Shown: positions 11,601 through 23,403, numbered from the stretch's first letter. The stretch is DNA of 64,000 bases from Tolypeutes matacus (GCA_026826555.1 JAKSZT010054570.1:1188292-1252291); one strand, 5' to 3'. Notes: generated by a model from the letters alone, not told the origin. Made by a program: numbers and translations.

Positions 11601-12920
11601 TGGTTGTGTGGTAGGAGTCAAGGATGTAGTTGGTGCTATAAACTGTGGAGACTCAAGCTGCTGCCATTGCCCCATGGACCAATGAAGCTTCTCCCAACTT
11701 TCTCCTTTGCCAGGGGTAGGGACAGAGCCACAGCTGTGTGGAATAATACAATTCATGCAGGCCTAAACTGTAGTTGCCCAGAGAGACTAATGAAGCTTCA
11801 TGCCCCTTTCTCCTTGCCTGGGGCAGGGATGGAGCTGCAGGTGTGGAAAGCAATCTATGCAGTGCAGGTCCAAGATGACTGCAGTTGCCCCAGTAGACTT
11901 CCAATTATTCAGTCTGTGCCAGCCAAATGTACCTGCAGTTACCTGGATAGGCTAGTACAGGGCCCACGAGCTTCCTCCCTGCTAGAGGTGGGGCTGAAGC
12001 CTAGGCTAGGGCTATAGGCCAAACTGGGCGAAAGGAACCAGTCTCTACCATCACTGATTTTCAGTCAGCCTAGCTTCCCCTTATGCTGGGGGTGGAGTCA
12101 AAATGGTGGTTACCGGCTTCTTTCTGACTTGGACAGGTTCAAACTTTAGCTGTTCTTAGGATTATACTTTAGCCAGCTGAATTTATTAATCAGCAGCTGA
12201 AATCAGTGGCCAACCGTCTCTTCCTCCCCTGTTTATGGGAAATAGAGCTTCTAATTCCTGCCACAGAATAGCTCCTGGGGTGGCTTGCGCTGCCAAAGTA
12301 GGATGATCACTGGCCTCTGTGGTATGGCCTGTAGTTTCCTGGAAAGGCTGGCGCAGCTCCCCCAGCTTCCTCCCTGACCGAGGTGGGCCTGGGACTTAGC
12401 CTAGAGCAGCAATCTGATCCAGATGGAAAGAAGCCAGTCCCTACCAGCACTGTGATTTTCAGTCAGCCCTGCTTCCCCTCAAGTCAGGTGCGGAGTTAAG
12501 ATGGCAGCTACCGGCCTCTTTCTGACCTGGACAGGTTCAAATTTTAGCTGTTCTTAGGATTATACTTTAGCCCACTGAATTTATTATGATGTAGCTGAAG
12601 TTGGTGCCCAATCGTCTCCTCCTCCCCCATTTTTGGGAAGCGGAGCTTCCAATTCCAGCCAGGAACAGCTCCCAAGGCGGCTTGTGCCTCCAGTGGAGGA
12701 TGGGCACTGGCCCCCATGGCGTGGAGGGCTCTACTTATAAATCTTCTCTGCAGATGGGCAATCTCCTCCTTCCATTCTTTCCAGGATGTTGCAGGATGCA
12801 CTTCTGGTCTCCTGGAGCCCCCAAACAAGTGCTTTAAATAGGTCTGGGAGATTACTAACTGCCCTGTAGCAGGAGCTGACTCTAGGATCTCCTTACTCTG
12901 CCGCCATCTTCCTGGTTGTT
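8693..12920 (-). mobile_element. Complete-looking 4.23-kb half-L1 (HAL1-like) retrotransposon
   Basis: It reads right to left. The 5' end AACAACCAGGAAGATGGCGG carries a YY1-like AAGATGGCGGC. A 5' UTR of about 1.39 kb has internal repeats. ORF1 occupies about 11526-10608. A short tract leads into the last part of ORF2 (about 10490-9830, GINLT then LLKEI), and the rest is a 3' UTR with imperfect repeats. CCCTTATACTT flanks both ends (8682-8692 and 12921-12931), so the copy appears to have inserted as one unit already lacking about 3 kb of ORF2. That is the arrangement known as HAL1 (half-L1). An internally deleted L1 retrotransposed in trans is an alternative. Confidence 0.8.
11017..11526 (-). 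pseudogene. L1 ORF1p N-terminal half (coiled coil), open for 169 codons
   Basis: The frame begins MPRHQQK and runs through a charged coiled coil (about residues 40-140) into the ...IHVMGVPEGER segment, which corresponds to the start of the L1 ORF1 RNA-binding domain. It stops after KKYLKK. Downstream, the remaining ORF1 text, including PAKLSF-NEGEI at about 10722-10690, continues in broken frames. ORF1p is an RNA-binding trimer that packages L1 RNA. This copy is disabled by frameshifts and stops. Confidence 0.8.
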
Positions 12921-13020
12921 CCCTTATACTTACGATGTAAATTTTCTGTAATCTAAAACCTCTTTAAAAATAAAATTTATTTTATTTAAAAAAGACTGTA
13001 AACAAACAAACAAACAAACA

Positions 13021-13140
13021 AAAACTTCTGTTCATCCAAAGAAGTCATTAAGAAAGTTGTGTTACAGGCCACAGAGTGGAAGAAGATATTTACATTATAT
13101 ATAATCCAACAAAGGGCTTGAATTCAGAATGAAGAAGAAA
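13021..13140 (+). repeat. L1 ORF2 fragment, right part of the copy at 7640-8570
   Basis: It continues with 'catccaaagaagtcattaagaaagt' and 'acaggccacagagtggaagaagatattta', the next part of L1 ORF2 after the interrupted point. Confidence 0.7.
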
Positions 13141-14612
13141 AGATGGGTTCTGGTACAGGTCCTCTGCCTAAATCCCAGTCCAAAATGAAGGGAGAGAAGA
13201 AAAATTTTCATTTACTATATAATTTTTCCCAATTCAGAAAACCATAAGCCTGGATTGGGAGGATTAGAAGGGGAGCCAGAGCCCTCGTTAGTCACGTCTG
13301 GGAGCTTTGCCTCGGTGCTGAAGTGTTGCTTCTCTGCGTTGTGTGGCTTCCCACATCAGGAACAAGTCCTGAGAGTGTTTTCCCTCAGACTGGTGTCGCT
13401 GCTCATGTCACTCTCTCTAAGGTTGTGCACTGCTCTTTGCTTGGGTGAATGTACCTGGGAGCTGGAATTATGAACAATTTTAATTTATAATTTTTTAAAT
13501 CTATATTTTGAAAAAATTACTTCAATAAACATGAATTACTTTTAAAGTGATACACTAACTTTATAACCCTACATATTATAATGAAGACATTTAAAGCAAC
13601 TGCATGACTGTATAATGATATACTATGAAGGCAACAGTAGAATCCCATCCTTATTCAAAATATCTTTTTCTACTTTTATACTTCAGCCTTTGAAAATTAT
13701 GTTTTCTATAATTTAAGAATTCCACTCTCCTAGTAGGTTCTCCTTTAAAAATGCTAGATATATATTCAACTCTCTTGTGAGCTGTTATTAACCATTATCA
13801 TTATCATTGTCATGTGCTTTGGGAAACAGAGGGATGGGAACAACTGTTTCCTGAGTCAGGGAAAACCTTGCACAGGAGATGGCAATTGCAGTGGGACTGG
13901 AAAGATGAGGAGGGGTGAGCCCAACAAAGAAGTGGAGGGAGGTCATCCCATGCACATTCAAAGGTGAGGTGGAAGGAAACGTGTCAACCTTGGGGGACCA
14001 ATGGTGTCTTCTTGCATCTTGGAAAGGAATTCAGTGCATGGATGGGTATCTGTGTGTGGCAGGGGTTGGAGCCAGTAGAGGGGAGTGATGGCCAGAGAGG
14101 ACCTCATGCTGAGAGGTTTGCACTTTTCCTGTAGGTGCTGGGGAGCCAATGAAGGTTTTAAAGGAGGGCCAAGTTATGATTAGAAGCAGGTCCCCCCTCT
14201 TTCTCAGCCCCCAGCCCTGCGAGGCTATTCTCTGGATGTGGAAAGAATGATGAAGGACTTCTACAACTGTGATGCTTGTTACTGAAGCAACTGGAGCCGC
14301 TCGTGCTCCCTGGAGGACCTTCGCAGCACAGCCCCTGGGGAACTGAGGGCATTGCCAGGCCAGGATGATCTCATGCTCCATGTGGCCTGAGGTTTCCCCC
14401 CAGGAACAGCACTCACTGTGATTGTTGTTAGTAAGCCTCTCCCCAGGCAGAGAGAGCAAGGCCCAGGGTTAAGGAAGACTGAGGATGGTCAACTGAGATT
14501 TGAGGTGAGACAAATTGCCCAGAGATGGCTTGTGCTTTTTTCTGAGCATTAAACACAGAGTTGACAGTGGTGTCCATTCTCTTCAGTTCTGAGATCAGCT
14601 TTGTTGGGGGTA
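13141..14612. other. Intergenic; no gene recognised
   Basis: Mostly unique sequence. 13830-14160 resembles an old, unassigned mammalian repeat with the 'gggactggaaagatgaggagg...tggaaggaaacg' style seen again at 58.1-58.7 and 59.9-60.3 kb. Confidence 0.35.
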
Positions 14613-15086
14613 TGTTTTAGTTCCCTCAGCTGCTTAACCAAATACCATGAAATGGTTCAGGTTGAACAATGGGAATTTGTTTGCTTATGGTGTTGAAGCT
14701 AAAAGAAAGTCCAAATCAAGGCACCATCAAGGCGATGCTTTCTCCCTGAAGACTGTGGAGTTCTGGGATGGCTGCTGGTGATCCTTGGTCCTTAGTTTTG
14801 TCATATGGCAAGGCACATGCATGATGGCATCTCTATTCTCTCCTGGGTTCTGTTGGATTTCAGCTAATGGCTGCTGCCTGTGGCCTTTTCTTTCTGTGTC
14901 CAAATTTCATTCTGCTTATAAAGAACTCCAGCAATAGGATTAAGACCTATCCTGATTGAGGTTGACCACACTTTAACTGAAGTATCCTCATCAAAACGTC
15001 CTACTTACAATGGATTCATACTCACAGGAGTGGATGAACTTTAAGAACACGTTTTTCTGGGATGTATACAGCTTCAAACCACCACA
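14613..15086 (-). mobile_element. MaLR-like solo LTR, minus strand, 5-bp TSD
   Basis: The 474-bp block starts TGTTTTAGTTCCCTCAGCTG and ends ACCACCACA (TG...CA). It is flanked by identical GGGTA (14608-14612, 15087-15091). The layout parallels MaLR LTRs of other mammals. No internal retroviral sequence adjoins it. Confidence 0.8.
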
Positions 15087-17875
15087 GGGTATTAAACCTT
15101 TCTGGTTCAACATGGTGGACTGAGCATATATTTCTCTCCTTCCCATTCTGAAACACCATAAAAATGATAGTAAAGTTACAAACCCACAACAACAAAGTAA
15201 ATGGGTCCACGAGGGCAAAATAAACTTGAGAATCTCCACTTGTGATTCTGGTGTACTCTGGAGTCAGCTTTCACAACACCTCCCAGGGAGTCCTCTGAGA
15301 TGAGTTGTATTCCTTTCCAGCACAATGGGCTCCCCTTCTACAGACTCCTTCTTTTTATAGTCTTTCTTAAAGTCCATGAAGGCAGTCCTTAAATTACAAT
15401 AGGCTGGGTTCTAAAAGCTCATTTGCAGGATAAGTGTTCAGAACTTGAAACACTCAATCCATAAAGGAGTAAAAGTTTGCTTCCCTACCACCTCTATGCC
15501 TAAGAGTTTCCTTCTGTTTCCCTCTTCCTGGCATGGTTCCAGTGTATTATGGGCTAAGAAGCCTGACGGTCAATCCCCACCACCTGCACATGTGTTTCTA
15601 TTGAAAAGAAAGAAGAAGAAAGAGACAACTCTCATTGTCTTCTTTCTTCTTTCTTCTCTCTCCTACCCCTCAAGAGCTGCAGTGACGGCTCATGAAAGGG
15701 GCCATGGCTATGACCCAGCCCAACACCTTCATCTTAGGTTAGGAGCTTGAATCCCAACTGCCTCTCCCCATCCTACAGAAGACCTGGAGACCCTGGCATT
15801 AAGTTCTATAACCAAATTCCTGTGCCCAGGTTGGGATGTCTAAGGCCAGTTCCTTCTTGACATTTGCTTGCTCATGTTTTTTTGTGTGTTTTTTTTTTTT
15901 TTTTTTACACTTTCCTTATTTCCATGGTTTTGAGCCTCTGCTGTGTGCCAGGCACTGAGATACTTGCAGAGGATAACAGTTTAATAAAACAGTGCCCTTT
16001 CCCTTAAGAAGCTCCAAGTGTAATGGGAGAAACAAATAAGTAAAATAAATTGTGAAAGTTTAGTGTCAGCATTGTGCTTGAGACCAGAGAGAAGTGCGGT
16101 GGGGTGGGGTAGAAAAGGCAGAGACCTTCCGGTAAGGAAGATGGAAGCTTGAGCAGGTGTGAGATAAGGCCTGGAAGAAGAATGGGGTCATGTACACACC
16201 ATCTAGATTGCTGGCTCCTTGAAATCCCAAGAACTTGTACATAGCCTTGGACCAATCTACGTCGGGTGCAGCATAGCTTGGGTCTTGGAGTTAGTAAACC
16301 TCAGTTCATTGTCCAGCCCCACCATGTAGTAGGGTTACCTTGGCCAAGTTAGTCGACTCCCTGGGAGTCAGTTTTTCTTCACCTGTAAAAAGGCAATAGG
16401 AATTCCTACCACATAGGTTTATTGTGAAAATTGAATGAGATCATTTATGTACCTGACCCATGTAGGAATTCAGAATGTGGCAGCTATTGTTAGTGTTCTA
16501 CCAGGCTGAGACCCCAAAAAAACAAGGGCTAACCATTCCCACCTTCTAAAGTGAGGAGGGGGACACTAGTGCAGGGTGTGTCATGGGACTTGACCACTCA
16601 CCTTCAGCCTATAAAAGAATTTGGGAAACCAAAGGGTTATGCTGAGATTAGGGGAAGAACTTTGAGGAGAGATGTTTATAGGCTCTGGATCCCCCTCTTC
16701 CCTCCTTCCCATCTCTTCATGTCCACCCTGCTTTCACAACCCCTGAGAATGAAGACTATACCTTTTCCTTACTCCAAGACTGAGGAAAGGACCTTCCATG
16801 GGACCTCTTGGAATACAGCGACCTCTGGAGCTTGGAGGCCACAGCGGGCTGGCATCTGACCATTGCTTGAGAAATGAGAATGGGAGTGTCCATATTTGGC
16901 TGCACACTCCAATAGCAAAGGGAAAGGGACTGCTGCTCAGGCACAGTCTGTTCCTGAGGGGTTTGTCCATACAAAGAGTGTGCCAGAATCTTCTGAGGAC
17001 CAGGTGTGGCCTGTGGGATGGATCAACCTGGAGCTTAGGTTCTGCCCCAGTGGGTCGCCTTGAGGGAAGAGGGACGACTTCAACATAAAGAGGTTGGGTT
17101 GTATCGCCCATACCTAGGGGAGGTCACAGGACCGAACAGTCAGCTAGAGAAGAGCTATGCACCCACTGCCGGGTGGTGCGAAGGAGAGAGGCCCAGAAAT
17201 GGTGGGCGGAGAAGGAGGCTCTCGGAAGAACACTCCAAAATACTCCAAAGGGAGAAAAGTCAGCTCTAAACACCGGGGAGAACTGGAGATCACCAAAGTT
17301 AATTATCATGACTGTACCACCCTCAGAAGACCTCCCCTCTTCCCTTCTACTCCCTTTAGCCTCAGAGGTCCCAGAGGCAGCCTGTCAGATGGTGCAGGAT
17401 GTGGAGAAGGCAGAGGAATGGAGAAGGAGCTGGCTCCAGCCTCAGACATGCCCAGGAAGGAGGAGGGGAAAAGGGGTAATTTTAAACAAAGTTGGAAATT
17501 TTGATTGGACGGATGAATTATTGAACTGAGACTGCTTTGGGGACTGAGAAGAGGGTGTTTTATGATGTGAATGGAAAGGGAAAAGTTATGGGATTGCTCA
17601 CAGTTTTCATCCAGGGGCAATTGGATGCCCCTCACAAGTCCTTCTTGAGGAACTGAACGACTCTGTTAGAATTCTTGGGCCATGCCAGGCTGTGTCAAAC
17701 CCTGCAGGCTACAAACGCGCTGACAGCTCTGCCTGCCGTGCCCTCCGTCCTCCTGCCTGCCTGGCAAAGGCCTGTTCTCTCATCAAAAGGCAAGTCAAGC
17801 TCTTTCTTGAACTTCCCTCTACACCTTCCTTTTTTTATTTGTTTGTTTTCTTTTTCTTTTTCTCGCTCTCTATTT
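15087..17875. other. Intergenic, mostly unique
   Basis: It contains a poly(T) at 15888-15906, a MIR, and a 'gtgccaggcactgagatac' old repeat at about 15935-16040. Open frames at 16550-17630 overlap on both strands and resemble nothing known. Confidence 0.4.
16275..16490 (+). repeat. MIR SINE
   Basis: It shows the MIR core order: 'ccttggccaagttagt...cagtttttcttcacctgtaaaaaggcaatag...tattgtgaaaattgaatgagatcat'. Confidence 0.65.
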
Positions 17876-18520
17876 TTTTTATTAGAGAAGTTGTAGGTTT
17901 ACAGAAAAATCATGCAGAAAATAGAGTTCCCATATACCTGTTCCCATTATTAACATTTTACATTAGTGTGGGAGCTTTGTTACAATTGATGAGAGACTAT
18001 TATTATAATGACACTATTAACTATGGCCCATAGTTGACACGAGGGTTCACTGTGCTATACAGTCCTATGGTGGTGGTGGTGGTGGTTGTTTTTGACTAGT
18101 AACATTTGTACCAACAAAATTTACCCTTCTAACCACATTCAGGTAGACAATTCACAATGCTGTGCTATGATCACCACCATCTATTAACCAAAGCTTTTCA
18201 TCATCCCAAACAGAAATTCTGCAGGAATTAACCATTCAGTCCCCCATTCATTCCCTACCTGACTCCAGCCTCTCCTAGGCTGTATTCTACTTTCTGACTC
18301 TGTAAGTTTGTTGATTCTAGTTTTTTTTGTATCAGTGAGATCTTGCAATATTTGTCCTTTTGTGTCTGGCTTAGTTCACTCAACATGATGTCTTCAAGGT
18401 TCATCCATGTTGTCGCATGTACCAGCATTTCATTTATTTTCACAGCTGAATAATATTCCATTGTAGTTATGTACTAGATTTTGTTTACCCATTTTTCTGT
18501 TAATGGACCTTTGAGGAGAG
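17876..18520 (-). repeat. L1 3' end with ORF2 C-terminus, antisense
   Basis: It begins with 'ttattagagaagttgtaggtttacagaaaaatcatgc' and passes into the antisense 'tcatccatgttgtcgcatgtaccagcatttcat...gctgaataatattccattgt' block. The minus frame 18461-18255 (MEYYSAVKINEMLV..., LSELSQTQKD) is recognisably the L1 ORF2 C-terminus. Confidence 0.8.
18067..18086. repeat. (TGG)n microsatellite
   Basis: Six to seven TGG units within the L1 fragment. Confidence 0.85.
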
Positions 18521-18591
18521 AGAGGGGGCACACCTGTTTTATTCTAGGGACAGTATTGATCAAAGCCCCAGCTTTTGGGGAAGACTGTCTT

Positions 18592-18593
<2 letters not shown>

Positions 18594-18631
<38 letters not shown>
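18594..18631. repeat. (TA)n microsatellite
   Basis: About 19 uninterrupted TA units. Confidence 0.95.
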
Positions 18632-18633
<2 letters not shown>

Positions 18634-18652
18634 CTACACAATGTGTTTTCTT

Positions 18653-18940
18653 TTTCTTTTAATTCAACTTTATTGAGGTAATATTAATCAACAATAAAAT
18701 ATACCCATTTTTAGTTCCATGAGTTTTGACAAATATATAAACTTACATAAATCACCACCACAATCAAGATATGGAACATTCATTTCCATTACCTCAAATT
18801 AGCGCCCTTTCCCAGTCAATCCTCACCCTCCTGCGTGGCTCCAGACAACCACTGATCTGCTTTCTATCACTGTAGATGAAAGCTGTTTTTCCTAGAGTCT
18901 CATATAAATGGAATCATACATGATGATGCAATTTTAAACA
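18653..18940 (-). repeat. L1M 3' UTR fragment, antisense
   Basis: It carries 'aattcaactttattgaggtaatattaatcaacaataaaat' and 'tctagagtctcatataaatggaatcatac'-type text of old L1 3' UTRs. Confidence 0.7.
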
Positions 18941-19976
18941 AGAAAAATCTTTCTAGATAAGGATGGTTTCTTTCTAGTAAATAAAATCAATTTAAAATGT
19001 GAGCTGTTTTTTCCCAACAAGCAAATCAATATTCATTTTCTCTAGAAATAAAACATCTTTTTATCATATTCCAATTAACTAAAAGTCCATGTGTCTCTTC
19101 TCACCGCCAAATCTATGTTCCATTTTCCTTTAATTTCTTATTTATTTTCCCAGAATATTAAAAATGCAATTTGTATTCTGCTTATGGGTATTTCTAATTT
19201 CCTTGGATATTTGGATGCCAAATGATTTTTCATGGACTTATAAGTCTTCATGATTACTTTGCTTGCATTTGGCCTATTTATTGATCTAAATTGGTTTTAG
19301 GGCCTTTGAGAAGAATTAGGCAAATCCTAAAATATAAAGGAAGGTGAACAAAAATTACTATGGATTTTTGTTAACCATTGTGGTGAGAGTTGTATGCATT
19401 TCTTTCCACCTCACCCTTCTTTTTAACCTACCTGCCTAGTTTCTAAGTCCCTAATTTTCCTTAAATCTAAATTCTGTAAGATGGGGTTGAAGCAGCTTCT
19501 TCCTCACTTTCTCTCTGCTTTCCTGAGAAAAGACTCTTTATGGATGGGGCCAGGAGCTTCCCTAGAGTGTGATTCCAGATCCCTAGTTCCAGCGGCTTCC
19601 TGCACACAGAAGAGAGTGCAGCAGGCTGAGCTGGAAGGCCAGGGAGTAGAGCCTTGGCTATGGAAGCAGATGGCCCTTTCACTTCCTAATCCCCAGCCCC
19701 TCTGACATGCTATGTTCAAAACATCATGTATTAGCTCCCTGGGCCAACACCAGAGGAGGTGGGGGGTGGGAGTAGGGGTGGGGTGGGGATTCAATTCTGA
19801 GTTGGGGAAAGAGGCAGCTCTAGGGCTAAAGGCCAAGACCCTCATAAGGCAAGTATCATTCTTCCCATCCCCAGCCTTTCTCATTTTTGTAAAACCTTAT
19901 TCAGTTAGAATATAGGTTACCAGGGGTGAGGGTGGGGCCTGGGGAGTTAATGTTTAATTGGTACAGAGTTTCTGTA

Positions 19977-20150
19977 TGGGGTTGTGAAGCTTTGAGGATT
20001 TATGGATCCCAGAAAATTATGTTCCTAGAGTTTATCCATGCCTGTGGGTATGGACCTACTGTGAGACCTTTTGAGGAGGTTATTTCAGTTAAGGCATAGC
20101 CCATGCTGGGTCTTAATCTTCTCACTGGAGTCTTTTATAAATGAGATGTT

Positions 20151-20215
<65 letters not shown>

Positions 20216-20499
20216 CAGAAGCAGATAAAGAAAGCCATGGAAGCAAGAAGCTGAAAACAATGAAACTGGAAGAGGAGGGAGAGAGACCAGCAGACGTCAC
20301 CATGCGCCTTGCCATGTGACAGAGGAGTCCAGGATTGCTGGCAGCCAGACTTTGGGAAGAAAGTATTGCCTTGATAGTGCCTTGATTTGGACATTTTCAT
20401 GGCCTCAGAACTGTAAGATTGTAAACTAATAAATTCCCATTGTAAAAGTCAACGCGTTTCGAGTACATTGCATTTTGGCAGCCTAGCAGACTGAAACAG
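19977..20499 (+). mobile_element. MaLR-like solo LTR containing a (GA)n tract
   Basis: It aligns with the LTRs at 50228 and 52058: start TGGGGTTGTGAAGC, 'tggaccta...gagaccttttgaggaggttatttcagttaaggca', AATAAA near the end, and terminal GCAGCCTAGCAGACTGAAACA. Possible TSD-like flanks are CTGTATGG/CTATATGG. Confidence 0.7.
20154..20210. repeat. (GA)n microsatellite
   Basis: About 28 GA units expanded inside the LTR from a GAGAGAG seed present in related copies. Confidence 0.95.
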
Positions 20500-20876
20500 C
20501 TATATGGAAAACTTTTGGTAATGGACAGTGGTGATGGTAGCATAACATCATGAATATAATTAGCATCACTGAATTGTATACTTGAAAATGGTTAAATGAT
20601 TAATTCTAGGTTGCATGTATGTTATCGGAATAAAAATAATAAAATGAAAATCCACTGAACTGTACAATACAAACTGTGAACCCTAAGTATCGACTATAGT
20701 TAATAGCATAATTATAATAATATTGTTTTATCAATTGTAACAAAGGCACCATACTAATGCAGAATGCTAACGATAGGGAAAGCGGTGCTGGGGGGCAGGT
20801 GTAGGGGAACTCTGTACTTTCTGCATCTTTTGGTAAACCTACAACTGCTGTAATACAAAAAATAATTTTAAAAAAT

Positions 20877-23403
20877 GGATCAGGTGTTCTGCTATTGGAA
20901 ATTACCTTTTGTTCAAAGACTTTTATTAGGTGCACAATATTACAGTCATATTACTAGTCACTAGCCATGATTTAGTAAACACGTGGATGTTGGTTCAGCT
21001 CACCATTATCCTCTGTCCTTGGAAACAGTTCTCCCACCCCATCCATATTTGTACTATGCAACCCATCCCCCACCCTGTGGTGAAAATCCTTGGCCCAGAC
21101 ATGGACGCATGACATAGCTGGGCCAGACAGATTCTCATCCCTGGAAATTAGAAATTGGGGTTAAGAGAGCGTTAGTCATCTCTCTGTCAACTGAAGAAAC
21201 ATGGATATACAAGTGCTTGGAAATCAAAGAAAGTCTGTTGCAGAGAGGGAATGAAAGATTCTTGTAGACAGACACAGATGTGGCCATGGGAGACCATGTG
21301 CTGTCAGGGGTGAGGAGACCCAGAGAGAGAGGTCAAGAACGAATGAGAGAGAGAGAGGGAAGAGAGAGAGGGAGAGAGAGGATGGATGGCAGTCTTGGGT
21401 GTTGACTTTCATTTCCTGGTTCCAGCCCAGTCTTGGTTTCCTGTAAACTAATAATGAATTTCCTGTTTCTGCTTAAGGTAATTTGAAGTTGTTTACTGTT
21501 AATTTTCCACCAAAAGAATTCTGAAGAAGATGCAATCTGGTGCCAGGAAATGAAGTTGCACATAATTTATACTCTGGGAAAATGTAAAACTGACTGAAAT
21601 GGCATGGGGACCATAAGGATTCATGGTCTGGGGTAGGAAGCTGGCTGTGGGTGACATACGGTCAGAAACAGCTGGTTAAGTCAGAGTGAGTTGTTTCTTG
21701 GGACTTGGACAATTTGCCTGCTGAGGTGGGGGGGCCTTGAAAGGCTATCCTGAAAGATGTCAGGCTGTGATGTTTACTCCCTGGGACTTTGATAAGGTTC
21801 AAGTGACGGGCGAACTTGTCTGAGGCTGCCTGGATTAAAGCGGACAGGGAGAAGCAGGTCAGTTATATAACTCTGCTCTTGGAAGTCCTTTCTGCTCATA
21901 GTATAGCATCTGAGACCACTTGACTAGCATCTGAGTCCAGTATCAAAATTAATCATTTGGCTTAGTGAACTGCGGCAATTACACTCTGCAGCAACCTACA
22001 TCTAGAACTAAATTTGGTACACTAATTATGAAACAGTGAGGTCCTGACAATTGGAATGAGGACATCTGGGAAGGGCCAGGGGAGCTGGGGAATCCTGAGC
22101 CTTCCATGCCTTTTCCAAGTCCTCTGCTGTGCCCTCTTGCTGGGCAAGGGTGGTGATACATCCCACTGTGAAGTACATTTTAGGATTGGGTAGGGAGCGC
22201 TCCAAGGAACTAATGAGGCAAAATCAGACTGCCCCCCATACCGTAAGGTGAAACGAAACTGCGGCCCCACAAGCATGGCCCAGCTCTGGCTGCTCAGCTT
22301 AGCAAAGCTTTCTAGAAATGGCTTTTAGCAAATGGAGTCTCCCTAAATTAAATCGACAGGCTGCCAATTAAAATTTTCACAGGTGTTGTACTCTCAGAAA
22401 AACCTCAAGCCTGAAGCACAGAGTCTTTAGAGAAATACAAGTCAACCCCACCGCAACTCTCAGTCCCTCAGGCAGCCCCTAGGCCCAAGCACAGAGGATG
22501 CCAGTTCCATTCACAAGAAGCATCACACACTCCATGGCCACTTCCTCCCCAGGCTCCTCTCAGCAGCTGCCCTGGAGGACTCTGGACAAGGGTAATGTCC
22601 CCCTGATATTCCCATGGGTGCCTGGAGTCTCTCTACTGTCCAACCAAATAACTCACTCCAGGTCCTCAGCAGGAGTCCACACCCCAATGGCCATGAGTTT
22701 CTCAGAATGGTCAAATATGCCCTTTAGACCAGTGACTACCGTATGGGCTGTTATCCCAGACATTTCTTCCTTCTTCATTTTTAAATGGGAATAATGATTA
22801 TTGTCCTGTCTTTCTCCCAGTGTTCTCTAGCAGTTGAGATTGAGATGGTTAATTTTTATCGTTTCCTCCATAGACTGGACCAAGTTGAGAGTGACCTGGA
22901 GGAGAAATGGTCATTGTTTGGGACCAAGACCTGAGAGCCAGTAACTCCATGGAGTCACCTCTGAACGTAGTGGGAGGAGGGGAAGGTGTACATCGTTGGC
23001 AGGGACATCTGTACTGTGTGACTCCAAGGCCATGGGACAAGTCATTGACTTTGTCACATAGGCAAGCTGACTGATATATTTTTTTTCCCCTGGGAATTTT
23101 GAGCTGAATCTAAGAGAGAGCTAATGGATTTTTCTGTGTGGTCCAACTACAAAGGATTCTAGAATGTGATGGGGTCTTTTCATGGCTGTGGGGGAGCCAT
23201 GTGCAAGATGCAGCAGAGAAAGGTCATCTGCAAAGAGGGGAGGAAGCAGCTTTGCAAAGAGTAGATAGGAGAGAAACACACATGGAGAGATTGTGAGAGA
23301 GCTAGACTGGGACCTGATTCATGATTGCTCTTCTGATTCGTATTTCTTGGGGAAGGCTGCATTCTCTGCTTTGGATTCCATGAAATATCTCTGACTCTTT
23401 GTT
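20877..23403. other. Intergenic, mostly unique
   Basis: No gene recognised. A GA-rich low-complexity stretch lies at about 21310-21385. Confidence 0.4.

Larger units (their letters stand above)
8571..13020 (+). repeat. Truncated L1M-type 3' end inserted in L1 ORF2, itself split at 8682-12931
   Basis: The left piece is 8571-8681 and the right piece 12932-13020, ending in an A-rich (AAAC)n tail. The flanks AAAACTACTGTCATCCAA (8553-8570) and AAAACTTCTGTTCATCCAA (13021-13039) look like an aged target-site duplication. The body resembles the L1-type end also seen at 20690-20876. Confidence 0.7.
19913..20876 (+). repeat. L1M-type 3' end, interrupted by an LTR
   Basis: The left part (19913-19976, 'taggttaccaggggtgagggtggggcctgggg') and the right part (from about 20500, 'tggaaaacttttggtaatggacagtggtgatgg') are continuous in the family. 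It ends with 'gggaactctgtactttctgc...aacctacaactgctgtaa'. Confidence 0.7.

Noticed and set aside
16551..17635. Cluster of overlapping open frames of 70-125 codons on both strands
   Set aside because: No splice structure, domain or family resemblance; consistent with chance in moderately GC-rich unique sequence.
20071..20400. Open frames rich in Glu-Arg or Leu-Ser repeats
   Set aside because: They are translations of the (GA)n microsatellite inside an LTR.
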